A stretch of 64,000 nt of DNA from Prillingera fragicola. Its lineage: Eukaryota; Basidiomycota; Tremellomycetes; Trichosporonales; Trichosporonaceae. The first letter of the stretch is position 1. Each line of letters begins with the position of its first letter. The notes below the pieces were generated by a model that did no database searches, was not told where the DNA came from, and worked only from the letters and a program-made list of their open reading frames with translations. A program made the position numbers and the translations under genes. This document shows, one piece after another, positions 11,465 to 24,324 of the stretch. The DNA is taken from contig BEDY01000004.1 in the NCBI GenBank assembly GCA_002335605.1, positions 372,001 to 436,000 of the forward strand. The letters are read 5' to 3'.

Positions 11465-12265
11465 CTAGACCCAGTTGGCGGAGGCGTCCTTGCCAATGTA
11501 GTGATAAATGGTCGCACTCTGAGGCTTGTGGGTCTCTGGCGAGTATCCAATGACAGGAGCCTGGGGTAACGGACGAGTGCCGTAGCGATAGCCGGGGGTA
11601 GCATTCTCGTAGTAGTCGTCGAGCGGGGACAATCCCTCAAAGACGAGTCCATCATGGATCGGCGTTGTGGGTGTTGCCAGGATCGGCGTTTCCGGAAGTG
11701 GGCGGGGCGAGTAGGTTGGACTGCCGGTCGCTGGGCATTCGGGGCGCATAATCTCAATCGGGGGCAGGAGAGCACCGTTGGCATCCAACATTGGAAAGTG
11801 GAAGGACTCGCGTCGCTCATTTGACACTGGTGGCTTGGGTTCCTCGCATATGTCCTGGTGATGGTCTGAAGAAGGAAAGGAGCTCTGCGAGGTGCGCTTG
11901 GATAGCATTGAGAATCGAACCTCGTTGCGGCCGTTGATGAGGGGTGCCGATGTTGACGCTTCCGACATTTCTCGGTCACGGGCCCGGCGCTTCAGGCTAC
12001 GCTTTGCATACTTGCCCACCCAAAGCGAGATGACTGCGAGCAAGATGACGCCGCCTGAACGAGTCAGCCTTCGCTATTTTGCTTGGGACATACAAAGAGA
12101 GAGTCCCGCAGCCAGAGCAACCCGGTCGTCTGCTGAGAGCGACTTGCATATGTGACCGGCCCAGTCGTACGTGTTTCCAGTCTGCTGTATGAGCCATTGG
12201 CTTGCACAACCAAGAGGACCTACATTATCATCCGAGTGAGAGGCGCAGGAGACCTGACGAAACAT
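11465..12265 (-). CDS. Small single-pass membrane protein, unknown function
   Basis: I do not recognise a family. Exon 1 (12265-12094) encodes a short Cys-containing segment (Cys in VSCASH, LGCASQW and AGHICKSL). A 39-nt intron (12055-12093, donor GTATGT, branch GCTGAC) lies inside the membrane segment. Splicing joins VALAAGLSL to CGVILLAVISLWVG, giving a convincing ~22-residue transmembrane helix followed by a basic stop-transfer run (KYAKRSLKRRARDR). The ~190-residue cytosolic tail is Ser/Pro-rich with repeated PLP(E/Q)(T/A)P motifs (RPLPETPILATP, TRPLPQAPVIGY), plausible SH3 or WW ligands. The ATG at 12265 is uncertain: an in-frame ATG exists at 12310, an upstream exon may be missing, and no signal peptide is visible in this model. 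The topology resembles small fungal cell-surface sensors or septum proteins, but this is inference only. Confidence 0.6.
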
Positions 12266-14541
<2,276 letters not shown>

Positions 14542-16051
14542 AAGGGAGTAGCAGTGATTCCATAGCAAGGATGCAGAAGGTTGTTGAAGTACATCGAGTC
14601 CGCTGTCATGAAGAACACGCCTTCATACTGAGTCGCGCAGGTGTTAGAGCATCGATGAGCACAGCCTCGCCATGAGGCTACACAGGTGATTATCCACGGG
14701 GCGGGAGAAGCATTTGGCTGTGGGTGGGTTGGGCCGCTCGGCTCATCCCGCACACATGGTGTCAGCCAAAACACACAACGTCGGCAAGAACAGTCCCGCA
14801 CAGCCGAACGGCCGGAGCAGAGTGGACACCATGCAGCCTGTGGAGCAACATTTCCCCGCTGCGCCTCCTCCCCGGGGCGCCGTCGCTGTGTGCTGAGCGG
14901 TCTGGAGAAGTCAAACTGCACCGCGGCAACGAAGCGCATTGGGGACTGCAGGCTGTATCCGCGTATTCGGCCTTGGTCGGTGGTAGGAACAGTTACCCCG
15001 CATGGCATGACGATTTGATGGGCGATGGGATAGCGGATCAACCCGGATCAACCGGGAGCCCTCGGATCTACGGCCATACCATGACCGCAGGTGGGTCGCT
15101 TGCCGCCGCGCGTCAAGCAATGTTCATTATGCTTGAGCTGGTAGCGCGCAAGCACTTTTCATGGCCGCATGGGCTGCATGCCCGGGCCCCCGACCGGTGG
15201 CCGGCAAGGGAGCCATTGTGCATTGTGCCACCAGGGCCACCAATTCGTCAGCAGGTACAAGTGCATGGGAATCTGTCTATGAAGACAATAGACACTGCGT
15301 GATTGAATGCAACACACTCCTCGGTTAACTCGGCTTTCTCAGAAGGATGTGCCTGACATTGCCTGCCGTTACTTCGTCATCTATTGCACTCACTGTGAGG
15401 TTTTGTTCAGATGTGCCTCCGATCTTGTGCGGGTTATGTAAATGGGTATGGGAACAAGTGGGCAGTCCGCAATCTAGGTGGTTAGGGTATACTGTACAGT
15501 GGATGTGGGCGTCACATTTATGTAGTTGCCTACACTTGGACAGAATACGTGTGGATGAAGTTGAACGGACAATATTAATATTGAAAATATTAATATTAAT
15601 ATTATTGTGTTGTATTGTCATTTATTTTTTTTCTTTTTGATGATACACATCACAGCCTGCATGTCAATCAGTGGTGCTGGTTGAGACAATTTCCAGATGT
15701 TAATTCAGTTGTTTGGTTTGATCTACATAGGGGCAACAGAATGCAGTGTGGTGATATATCGTTAGCTTTTCGGGCATTGAGCCTGTCCCTCCCAAACTCC
15801 TGCAGCCTCGCCCAACCGATGCAGGTAAGTTTCATTAGCATTGTATCAGTGGATCCATGTAAATGCTGCTTCTGTTCAAGTTCTGACAGACTCCATACTA
15901 ATGACGCATCTTTCGCTTGGCTTGAACGCAGTGGCCATGGATGAATAACGCTTTACGCTGATGCAGCCCACTGAAATACCTTGGTGTGCCACATTGTTGT
16001 TCGCAGAACATCACATTGCCATGTACGGCCGCACGTTACACAACACAGCCA
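14542..16051. other. Intergenic region downstream of GAPDH and the CipC-like gene
   Basis: This 1.5 kb lies between two convergent genes. No frame shows family resemblance or a credible exon structure. The right half is markedly A+T-richer than the window average and contains the AT palindrome at 15571-15606. I see no RNA gene. Confidence 0.6.
15571..15606. repeat. AT-only palindromic tract (AATATT units)
   Basis: Thirty-six bases are almost wholly AATATTAATATT-type repeats with one G, self-complementary and able to form hairpins, followed at about 15620-15640 by a T-rich run. The tract is striking against the G+C-rich background. Confidence 0.85.
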
Positions 16052-16992
16052 TTACCAACGACCACCCTCCTGCTGACCATCGTAACCCTGTGGACCACTG
16101 TAGCCGCCTTGGCCACCGCCATAGCCACCCGGCCCACCGCCGTAACCACCTGGTCCACCGCCGTACCCACCAGGACCACCGTAGCCGCCAGGCCCACCCT
16201 CACCGTGGTGGTGACGGCCCTCGCGCTCGAATCGCTCCTCACGGCGCTCTTCGCGGCGTTCCTCACGACGCTCCTCGCGACCGCCACCATAACCACCCTG
16301 CTGGTTTCCATAACCCTGCTGGCCCCCGTAGCCGCCACCCTGCTGCTGGCCAAAGTTTCCCTGGCTGCCACCCTGGTACTGCTGGCGCTGGTAGGTTTGG
16401 TTTCCAAACTGCTGCGACTGGGCGAGAGCCTGCTTGGCGTTCTCTTCGGCCTCATGCTTGGCCTTTTGGCGGTCAATGGCGTCGAGGCCTTTGGTCTCGC
16501 TGGTCCAGTCAGCACACGAGTTAGAAAGCAAAAGCAGACGTACATCAGCTTGTCGACCTCGAGACCAGCAAAGCCAGCGATGAGGTTCTTGGCCATTTCA
16601 AAGCTCTGAGGCTGGCTGCGTCTCGTCAGTCCCTCCACCTTTCGTCACAGGGGTGGACTCACCCATTGGCCTCCTGGTGGTCCTGGTATGCTTTCATAGC
16701 AGCGAACGACGCAGCACCAGCCACGAGCTCGTGTGCTAACATCGGTCAGCTGCTGGATTGGCGAGAGAAAGCGTCACTTACAGAGCTTGGCGGTGTGCTC
16801 CTGCGGAGTGTTGACAACCTGCTGGTAGGCAGCCTGCTGCGCGATGGTCAGTTTGTGCAGCGACGCGCAGGAAGAGAGCTCAGATTGGATCATTGCGAGT
16901 CAGAATCCTTGAACTCCCAAGCTGGGGGAGGTCCCCTCCCAACGACAACAGCTACTCACCTCATTGGAGTCGTCATGGTTGAAGAAACCCAT
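16052..16992 (-). CDS. CipC-like stress-response protein with C-terminal RGG/GGYGG and Arg-Glu repeats
   Basis: CipC-like (DUF3759) proteins are small cytosolic fungal proteins, named after a concanamycin-induced Aspergillus protein and linked to stress and filamentous growth. The CipC core is recognisable across five short exons: MGFFNHDDSNE, then QAAYQQVVNTPQEHTAKL, AHELVAGAASFAAMKAYQDH, AKNLIAGFAGLEVDKL and ETKGLDAIDRQKAKHEAEEN. After this ~110-residue core comes an unusual ~120-residue tail: a Gln-rich part (QQFGNQTYQRQQYQGG), Gly/Gln/Tyr repeats, a run of REERREERREERREERFERE, HHHGEGG, then GGPGGYGGG repeats ending QQEGGRW. The tail resembles RNA-binding or phase-separating low-complexity domains. 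A TATA box lies 46 bp upstream. The core call is firm; function of the tail is inference. Confidence 0.85.
16080..16260 (-). repeat. Tandem GGPGGYGG / REER coding repeats in the CipC-like tail
   Basis: The coding strand has imperfect tandem repeats: about seven units of a Gly-Gly-(Pro/Gln)-Gly-Gly-Tyr motif at roughly 16080-16200 and four to five Arg-Glu-Glu-Arg units at roughly 16215-16290. Such arrays commonly vary in length between strains. Confidence 0.8.
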
Positions 16993-17037
16993 TTTAAAAG
17001 AATCGTTGGTGACGAGCGAATGCCAAGGATGGCACTG

Positions 17038-17045
17038 CTTATAAG
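17038..17045 (-). promoter_or_regulatory. TATA box of the CipC-like gene
   Basis: CTTATAAG, read TATAAG on -, lies about 46 bp upstream of the ATG at 16992. It is the only good TATA match in the immediate upstream region, fitting a stress-inducible gene. Confidence 0.5.
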
Positions 17046-17717
17046 GCAATACCAGCCGCGCACATCGCGTACAGCTCTACACGTCAGCGTCGGGAAAGTG
17101 AACAAATCATGCCTCTTGAAGCTGCGTTTGCCGCAGCCAGTCTGTACATAAATAGCAAAACGTCCACTCAAATGCGTCTGTGCCTGCCCACAAATAAGTA
17201 GCATTCAGGGCCACGCTCGTGTGGTGGTCAGCACTTGACACCGCTCGTCGGTCACTTGCACCACTTGGCCGCTTGCACCTGGGGCTTGCAGCTGCGCAGC
17301 AGGCTGAGCAGACGTACCCGCGTCTCCGCTGCTACAGACGTGTAGCTGCAGGGACACTCATACACTCAAGACAGAACGGAGGCAAGTTCATAGTTGTCCT
17401 GAAAAACGTTCAAGGCACCGCCGATCATTCAAAGGCCACGTGCAGCAAACGGGTTCCAACTCGCTCACTAGCGCTCTCTGTCTCTCTCTCTAGCTCTCTA
17501 GTCCGAGATCTGCGCTGCCGGACACAGGCTAGGCCATTGTGCAACATTCTTAGCCTTTGGTAACTTGCTACGTGTGGTCGGCGTCACGGAGGGCGCAGAC
17601 ATTTGGACACTCTTCCAACTACGTCATGTGCCGGACCGGTTGGCCGGCGCACAAGCCATGCAGCATACTCCTTCTTGCGCCCACACTTGGAAACGTCACA
17701 TTGCCCTTTGTCCTTTA

Positions 17718-17937
17718 CGCCCTAGTACGCCCTCACTCTCGACCGCACACTTTCTTGCGCCCATCCTCGGGAATGATATCATAGCGAGCAAGCGCTGTCA
17801 CTCACGCACCGGCTCACACACGCCCCTTCCTCTGCAAGGAAGGTGGGCGCGACGAAGACAAAGGCCAAGCGCCCTCTGGCCCTCTGGGCATTACTCTCAC
17901 GACTTGTAGTTCGTTGACATGCGCCCTCATACGCCCT
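17718..17937. promoter_or_regulatory. Cluster of five CGCCCT (AGGGCG) hexamers
   Basis: CGCCCT occurs at 17718, 17728, 17870, 17922 and 17932, with two pairs spaced exactly 10 bp apart. This is far more than expected for a 6-mer in 220 bp. The cluster lies 0.7-0.95 kb upstream of the CipC-like ATG and about 1.2-1.4 kb upstream of the orphan gene at 19122. A transcription-factor function is inference. Confidence 0.35.
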
Positions 17938-19121
17938 CCAGGACTACTAAAACCGTAACGCTGCCGGAGCAGACCTCTCCTTTCGGGGCTGTGCGGGCGC
18001 CCCCTTCACGATCTCGAGGACGCCGATGACTGCGAGCTTGGACGCAACACACAGCCTGGCGTAACCAAGCGGTCGCTCAAAGGAGTTGACGACGTTTTGC
18101 TGCGAGCTGGAGACTCAGGGCAGCACTGTGTATTTGCACACAGTTGGCCCGAGGTACTGTGCGTGTACGCTCCTAATCAAGGAGCCTCTGCGGTGTTCAG
18201 ATCATCTCACCGTCAAGTTGGATTCACCCTCTTTCTGTTCATCGAGAACCGGGAAACGGGGGGAGATACAGAGAGGGGCTGCCATGCAGGCAATGCTCAT
18301 CGCGCGCATGCACGCTGAAGACATAACCCTGGTGCGCACGGCAGAGTGAACGCGCTACCCGTCGTGTCGCTGGAATGGTATCAGCACAGGCTGTTGTCAA
18401 GGACTGAATCTAATGAAGGGGCTGGCACTCCGCTGACACTATGACACCAGATCACCAGATCGCCATTAGGAAGATCTCCGCGGTCGCCTGGCCGGGCCGG
18501 AGCTCGCAAGAGGTTGACTAAGCCTGATGCAGCTGATGCGCAGTGGCACTGATTCAGATGGGCCAGAGTGATCTGCAAGAACCCCTCAGCACCGCACATG
18601 CGATCACCTTCCTCTGCTTTCACACCTCTGCCGCTTAAGCCCCTTTTCGGCAGGGGCTTACTGCGCTCTGCTGTCTGTTCACTTTCACTGATCAATGATG
18701 ATGAAGATCCCAAGAGCAACCGCGTGACTACGACAGGGGCCAAGGGATTCTAGCGCTCAATCTGTGTAGGTCATAGGTCTCCGGCGCCGGCAGACCGACC
18801 TCCTTTGCGCTTAGACTCTTGGATGGGTACTGAAGGTCCCCCTAGGCCACCGCACACCACAGTCATCTCACCGCGTGCGTATATCAAGACCACGATTCCT
18901 TCTTCTTCCTCGTCCTGCCTTCCCTTCTTCTTCTCTGTCCTACCTTCCTCACCTCGAGGGTTCTTCCTTCCATCTTCTCACACGATCCAGCAATTCCGCC
19001 ACTCTGTTGGTCTCAACACCACACAACTGTGACTCACCACATTCAAACAACCCTTCACCGTTGCCCCCTGTCTGCCAGGCTTCAACTTCCGCTCGCCGGA
19101 GGGGGCTCCTCGACGATCAGG

Positions 19122-21363
19122 ATGGACGCGTCCGAACCGGTCAAGCTTGTGCCAGGAAGACACGCAGCACAGCAGCGACACCGCAACCGCGGTCGCACTC
19201 GTCGTCGTCGCAGCCGCAAGAGCAACGGACGGAATGGTGCGCGACTGTGTGTGTGTTCACGCTAACATCATCCAGCCACCGAAGTGGCGAAGCCGCCCAC
19301 CACCGCCGAGCCAGTGACCATTCCCCCTTCGCTCTCACCCCTCCCCACCTCTTCACCACTCCGCCACCCTGTCAACACGGAAACTCCCAATGAACTGGCC
19401 TCATTGACCCAGCCAGAAGCCCAGTCACCGACAGCTGTCTTGATCTCGCAGCGGACAGCTCCTTCCCCGCGCCATCGTGCCGGAGTCCTTCCTTGTCCCA
19501 CCACCCAGCCGGTGTGGCCAAACATGTCTCTTGACATTTTACAACAGGGTGAGAGCTTCGCCACTCTGTGCATTGTCAGACCACACTGACTCGCTGCAGC
19601 CGAGACATCCGCCGTACCCGAGCTTGATTTCCGTCCGCTTCCCCTTCCTCGCCCCCAGCCCCAGATACGCCGCCCGCGCCCAGCGTACGTCGGCAACAAG
19701 TTGCCCATTCCTTCCACCGAGTTGCTAGAGACCAAGCCATTTTCCTTGGCCACTCCTTGCTACTCGGAAGCCGAGCTGTCCCTCCCTCGCCCATACAACC
19801 AAGAGTACCCCCATCCTTTGACTGTGTACGCCTCGGCCGGTGTGAATCCAGCCACCGTTGACGCCTCGGGCTACCGTCCTCTACTGGCTCAACTCGCGTC
19901 CGCCAATCCTTCGCTACTTCTTGGAACAATCTTGGCCGAATGCGGCAAGAAGAACATTACCGCTCCAGCCCTGACGCTGGAGGGACCGGAGGAGGGATGT
20001 GGCATTCCTGAAAAGTACTGGCTCCGACTCTCGGCGTGGGCTGGAGTCAAGGTTCCTCTCGGCGCTGTCATTCCTTGCATTCGAGCCCGCGGTATCGCTC
20101 CTCCTCGGTTCGGCTCTGCAGACAGCCCGTTGCCTCAGACAGCAACCCGTGTCCCCTTTCGCAGGGAAATTGTTGCGAGTCCAGTCTCCCCTCTGTTCCC
20201 TCACCGTAACGGCCATGGCTGCTCCTGGGAACCAAAGCACAGCCGCTCAGAGGACAACCTCAAGGACGCTGCCGCGGCGCAGAAGGCGGGCTCTCAACTC
20301 GAGACCTTCCCGAGTTCTCGAGTCAAGCAGAGCCGGGCTGACCTGCTCTCCGAGGTCTCAGGCTTCCGACGTGGTGAGTAGCTCAATGGGATGTGAGCAA
20401 TAACTAACTTGTCAGGCTCCCTTCCAGAGATTCGCAACTTTGGTGAACGTGAGTACGTCGATGCGGTCAACGCTGACCGATTCAGGCCCCTCCATGGACC
20501 GCCGTCACTCACTCTCACAAATCCAGGAGGAGCTGCTCTTTGAAGTCAGTCCGCTCAGAGTGCTCATCAGATGGCAATGGCTGACAGCGCAGCTGCTTAA
20601 GGGACCAGACTCTCCTAAGCGCGGCGAGCAAACCGTTCTCCACGGTGACTCTGAGTCCTTCATTGGCGGGCACCTCCCGGCTGGTTCGCACTGTGAGCAA
20701 GCCGTCTACAGTGACTACGAGTCCTCCACTGCCGGTCACCTCCCCCCTCGTTCGTCCACACGCCGCCCTCCCGTGCCTTTCGACGTCATGTCGACCCTGG
20801 AGGAGACGGAGGACGAGACTATTTGGGCCTTCTCACCATTTGACTCTCCGCCTCCCACTCTCGAGCCCATTGGAGCCGAGAAACTCCAGCGCCAGAATCT
20901 ATCTCCCTCTACCCCAGCCACCGCGAAGCCTGGGGACTGGCCTTCATGTAGCCCAGAGCGTCCAAGTTTCAGTCGTCGCTCGTCCGCCAACTCGACCCTC
21001 TCGTCGCGTCTCAGTATCGCCTCATCCTTTCCGGGGCAGCCACTCTCCAACTCGGCGTCCTGTGAGAGCTTTGAGCAGGCAGAGGAGGATGAGCCCCTCC
21101 CCATCACACCTGGCTACGACTTTTGCGCAAACAACCGGTCTCTCCCGACCACCCCACAATACCAGTCTACCTTCAAGTTTGAGCCGCCGCCACTGGACAA
21201 GGACGACGCTGCTTGGTTGAGCCCGCGTCGCCTCCCCAACCCCCCCTCTTGCCCCCCATCCCGTTCCACGTCCACCAAGGGCATGCTTCCCGAGCACGCC
21301 TGGACCACGCCGTCCGCGACCACGACCCTCGACTTTTCGACTGGCAAATCCATCTGGTCGTAA
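19122..21363 (+). CDS. Ser/Pro-rich protein of unknown function
   Basis: I do not recognise a family. The ATG at 19122 begins MDASEPVKLVPGRHAAQQ and is quickly followed by a basic patch (RNRGRTRRRRSRKSNGRNG), a likely nuclear signal. Small introns with good branch points (after NGRN, after LDILQQ, after GFRR and after NFGE) keep one frame. A possible folded segment lies around residues 150-280, with YVGNKLPIPSTELLETKPFS, VDASGYRPLLAQLASANPSL and PEKYWLRLSAWAGVKVPLGA. The rest is disordered, Ser/Pro/Thr-rich, with an acidic part (STLEETEDETIWAFSPFDSP) and many SP/TP sites. It ends STGKSIWS. The exon structure is convincing; a role in regulation or polarity would be guesswork. Confidence 0.7.
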
Positions 21364-21807
21364 CCATCTTCTTGTCGTGACTCTAGCAATGCCGCGTACT
21401 CGCCCTGCCCCGGTAAAAATGTCTCATAATCAACCTGTCAAGCAGTCGGCCATGTCTCTTGAGGCCCCTAGGTCGTCTTCGTTTGCATCATGGCTCAGTC
21501 TAAGTTCATTCGCGTGTCCACTGCTTTACCTCTGTCGCCCCCGTAGCGCACATATCATCATTATCTTTCCTACACACCGTCACATTGGACCGCCCATCAT
21601 CGCATGTCTCATACACGCAAACATGCTCATGTGTTAATCGCAACTGCCACCTTGTAGAATGCAGATGCATGCATGCCATAACAAGAACCATGCACGAGAG
21701 ATTCCGAGTGCGCAAGCCAGATACGGTGGCACTCAGATATGAGATGAGGACAAGACATACAAGATAGGTGTGGCACAGAAAAGACAAACAACGGACAACT
21801 GAGACAT
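21364..21807. other. Convergent intergenic region
   Basis: This 444 bp separates the 3' ends of the orphan Ser/Pro-rich gene and UBP8. Short open frames have no family resemblance. I see nothing else in it. Confidence 0.6.
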
Positions 21808-24000
21808 CTAAGCACCGTTTCCATTTGCGTTTCCGTTAGCGTTCCCGTTCACGGCCAGGAGCTTGGACATGGGCTGGCCGTACGCCAGGGACCGCCGGAC
21901 ATAGAAGAGCATGTACGCCTTCTGGCCCAGAGCTCCTGCTAATGTTGTAGGAGTGACTGAGGCGATTAGTAACATGCGTTGATGGGTGTCGACACACTCA
22001 CCCTTGTCATCGTCGCAGTGCCACCACTCGTCACCACTGCGCACATCCGCCCAGTAGTGACCATTGTCCAGCTTTCCCTCGTGGGTCACAACAGCGAACA
22101 GGTCGTAGGCGTACAAACTGAGCGGGAGGTCCTTGTCACTCTCAGATGCATTGGCCGGGACAGGCTCGACGTAGGGCCGCATGTTGAGCCGTGAGGGGAA
22201 GCGGACGGGAGTCTCAACCTTGGACGACGTTGCGTTGTGCGCAAAGCGCTGATTATTAGTGCCAGTTTTGATAAAGATGAACGTACCTTCAGCTGGAAAG
22301 ACAGCACTGGTGGCAACTTCTTGATTGCGAGCTTCTTCTTGGCCACCACACCACGACCTCCACCACAGGAGCCACACTCATATCCCTTGCCCTGATCGCC
22401 GATGCGTTCCTCGGCGCAGAAGCGGCGAAGAAGAGCGGCAAGGGTGAGGGACTCGCCTGGCGGAGGTGGGGAGGTTGGAAAGTCGAGCTGAATGTCAAGA
22501 ATTGGGTCCACAGTGGTGTTGGTCGTGTGACACGACGAACATGTCACAGTAGACACAAGAGAACCCGCGAAAGTCTGGTCTGAACAGGTAAGCATTTTGC
22601 ATGAAAACAAGCAGCTCACGGGCAATGCAGTTGCAGCTCGATAGTTGACCCTTGGCATTGGCGTGGATCTGGTCCAGAGCAGCGAGGAAGAATGAATGCG
22701 CGTCTGGAAGATCAGCTTAGGTTTTAGACGCAGTGTTAACTCACCCTGCTGGCCGTACCCTTCGAGCTCCGCACTCGCATGCCACATGGAGTAGAGCATT
22801 GTGACGGGTCCAAAAGGTGAGACATCGTCGTTGTAGAACTCGTCGAAAGCGCGGTCCATCTCACAGCACATGCAGCCACGCTCGCGGTCACCTGGCGTGC
22901 TGGACGGCGTGTCCGTTCCCATCGATGGCCGTCCAACGGCAAGGCCGCGCGAACCGTTCTGGCACACATGCCGGTTGTGCTTGTCGCTCAAAAAGTATGC
23001 CTTGAGCAAGGGATTGTGGATAAGAGCCTGTAGGATCGCCGATAGGAAGCACGTCTGCGAGAGATTGAGAAGAGGTCGGAGGCCTGATGGTTGTCAATGC
23101 GGGTTCGTCATATATCCACCAGCAAGTCAGCCAACATACCTCTGCATGGCGCCTTGACGATATCTCCGCTTGCCCGTTCACCATCCCAGGGCTTCCAGTG
23201 ACCACGACCACGACCCCTTCCGCCACCGAGCAAGCTGCCCTCGCGAGATCTGTCGTGCTCCTCCTCGGTGCGGATACGCGTCATGCGGAATAGCGCCTCA
23301 AACGAATCGGGGTAGACGCAATCGTCGCACTCGGAGCAAAAGATGGCGCCGGTCGTGGGATCAACAGCTGACATGTCAGCTATCCGTCCATAATAAACCG
23401 ATGCATGACAACCACTCACCGAATTCGCATCGCGTCGAGTCCGCAAAGTGACTCAAAAGGCAGTCCTGTGATGCACGCGAAGTGGAGGCGTGAACGGGTG
23501 CACAACCGATAAAGTCGCAGGTAAGACATGCCCATGGTGCCGCCAGTGAAGTCTTGCACGAGTGGCACTCTGGTGGTGCGGTCTGTCGAGGTTAGCCCAG
23601 CCAGCCAGAACAAGAGCCAAACAAGCGGAGCCGCAATGCAAGAGCCCACAGAGCTTAGAATCCCGCAATACGCTCGCCAACAATGTCCGGCTCTTCAATA
23701 CCGCCACATATCGGCCGTCCTGACGTATTGCGCCGATGCGACCGACACGCCACTCACTTTGCGACGCTTGATTCCGTGATCAAGTGCTCCCCATTGCACA
23801 ACGCTTGTATACCGGCGCTCAATAGCGTTGAGGGCCGTGCTCTGTTGCGATGACTGCGCGCTACCGTTCGCGGTATTCTCGCCCGGCTCGGCCTTGACGT
23901 TTGCGGCTTGGGTGGCGCGGCGTCGTTCGACAAAGGCCTGTAGATGCGAACAGATTGAAGCATCGTCTTCTATGGATGGAAGGGTCGGAGGGGGCGACAT
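21808..24000 (-). CDS. UBP8: Ubiquitin carboxyl-terminal hydrolase, Ubp8/USP22 type (SAGA deubiquitinase)
   Basis: Removes ubiquitin from histone H2B within SAGA. An N-terminal ZnF-UBP domain can be assembled across exons: CSHLQAFVERR, then CHSCKTSLAAPWACLTCDFI with paired Cys, GCAPVHASTS, and FCSECDDCVYPDSFEAL. The USP catalytic box reads LNLSQTCFLSAILQALIHNP, so the nucleophilic Cys is present, though LSQTCF replaces the usual LGNTCF-type motif. Two zinc-knuckle pairs follow (VTCSSCHTT, YECGSCGGG). The His box is LDNGHYWADVRSGDEWWHCD. Splicing of small introns gives GYGQQDAHSFFLAALDQIHA without gaps. The C-terminus is a short repeat (NGNANGNANGNGA). ZnF-UBP plus this core fits Ubp8. It is divergent from ASK1, sharing a 324-bp promoter. 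Confidence 0.9.
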
Positions 24001-24324
24001 GATCCGCTGCTTGAAATGTGCTGTATGCGTTGCTGGTGCAAGACGCTCCGTCGAGATGTAAGGACTGGGCTACAAGGCAAAGCTGTCTGCGAACAATGTC
24101 GACAGCATCCGGCATTGGGCGTACCCCAGAACACGTGGGATTCCCTGAACCGATTACCCGATAGCGCGCCCTGGTCACCGCTCAACGCCGCCAACCCATA
24201 TTTATTCACCACCCCCTGTTAAGCAGCATTCACGAGTGTAAAGCACAACAACAAATCCATGCCGCATTGACTTCGTGCAGGGATCTGCTCACTTCTCACC
24301 TTTACGACGTCTTCCGCCTGCATC
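24001..24324. promoter_or_regulatory. Bidirectional promoter region UBP8 / ASK1
   Basis: The two start codons are 324 bp apart, so both promoters must lie here unless they extend into the flanking genes. I see no clear TATA box. Confidence 0.6.

Larger units (their letters stand above)
16993..19121. other. Gene-poor 2.1 kb region between the CipC-like gene and the orphan gene
   Basis: Divergent intergenic region with no frame I can support as a gene on either strand. It holds a CT-dinucleotide tract at about 17473-17499, a cluster of five CGCCCT hexamers at 17718-17937, and a pyrimidine-rich stretch at about 18895-19020 that is a plausible leader for the + gene. No tRNA A/B box pair was seen. 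Confidence 0.6.

Noticed and set aside
18050..18130. Possible tRNA (box A-like TAACCAAGCGG near 18061)
   Set aside because: No B box or cloverleaf in the following ~80 nt.
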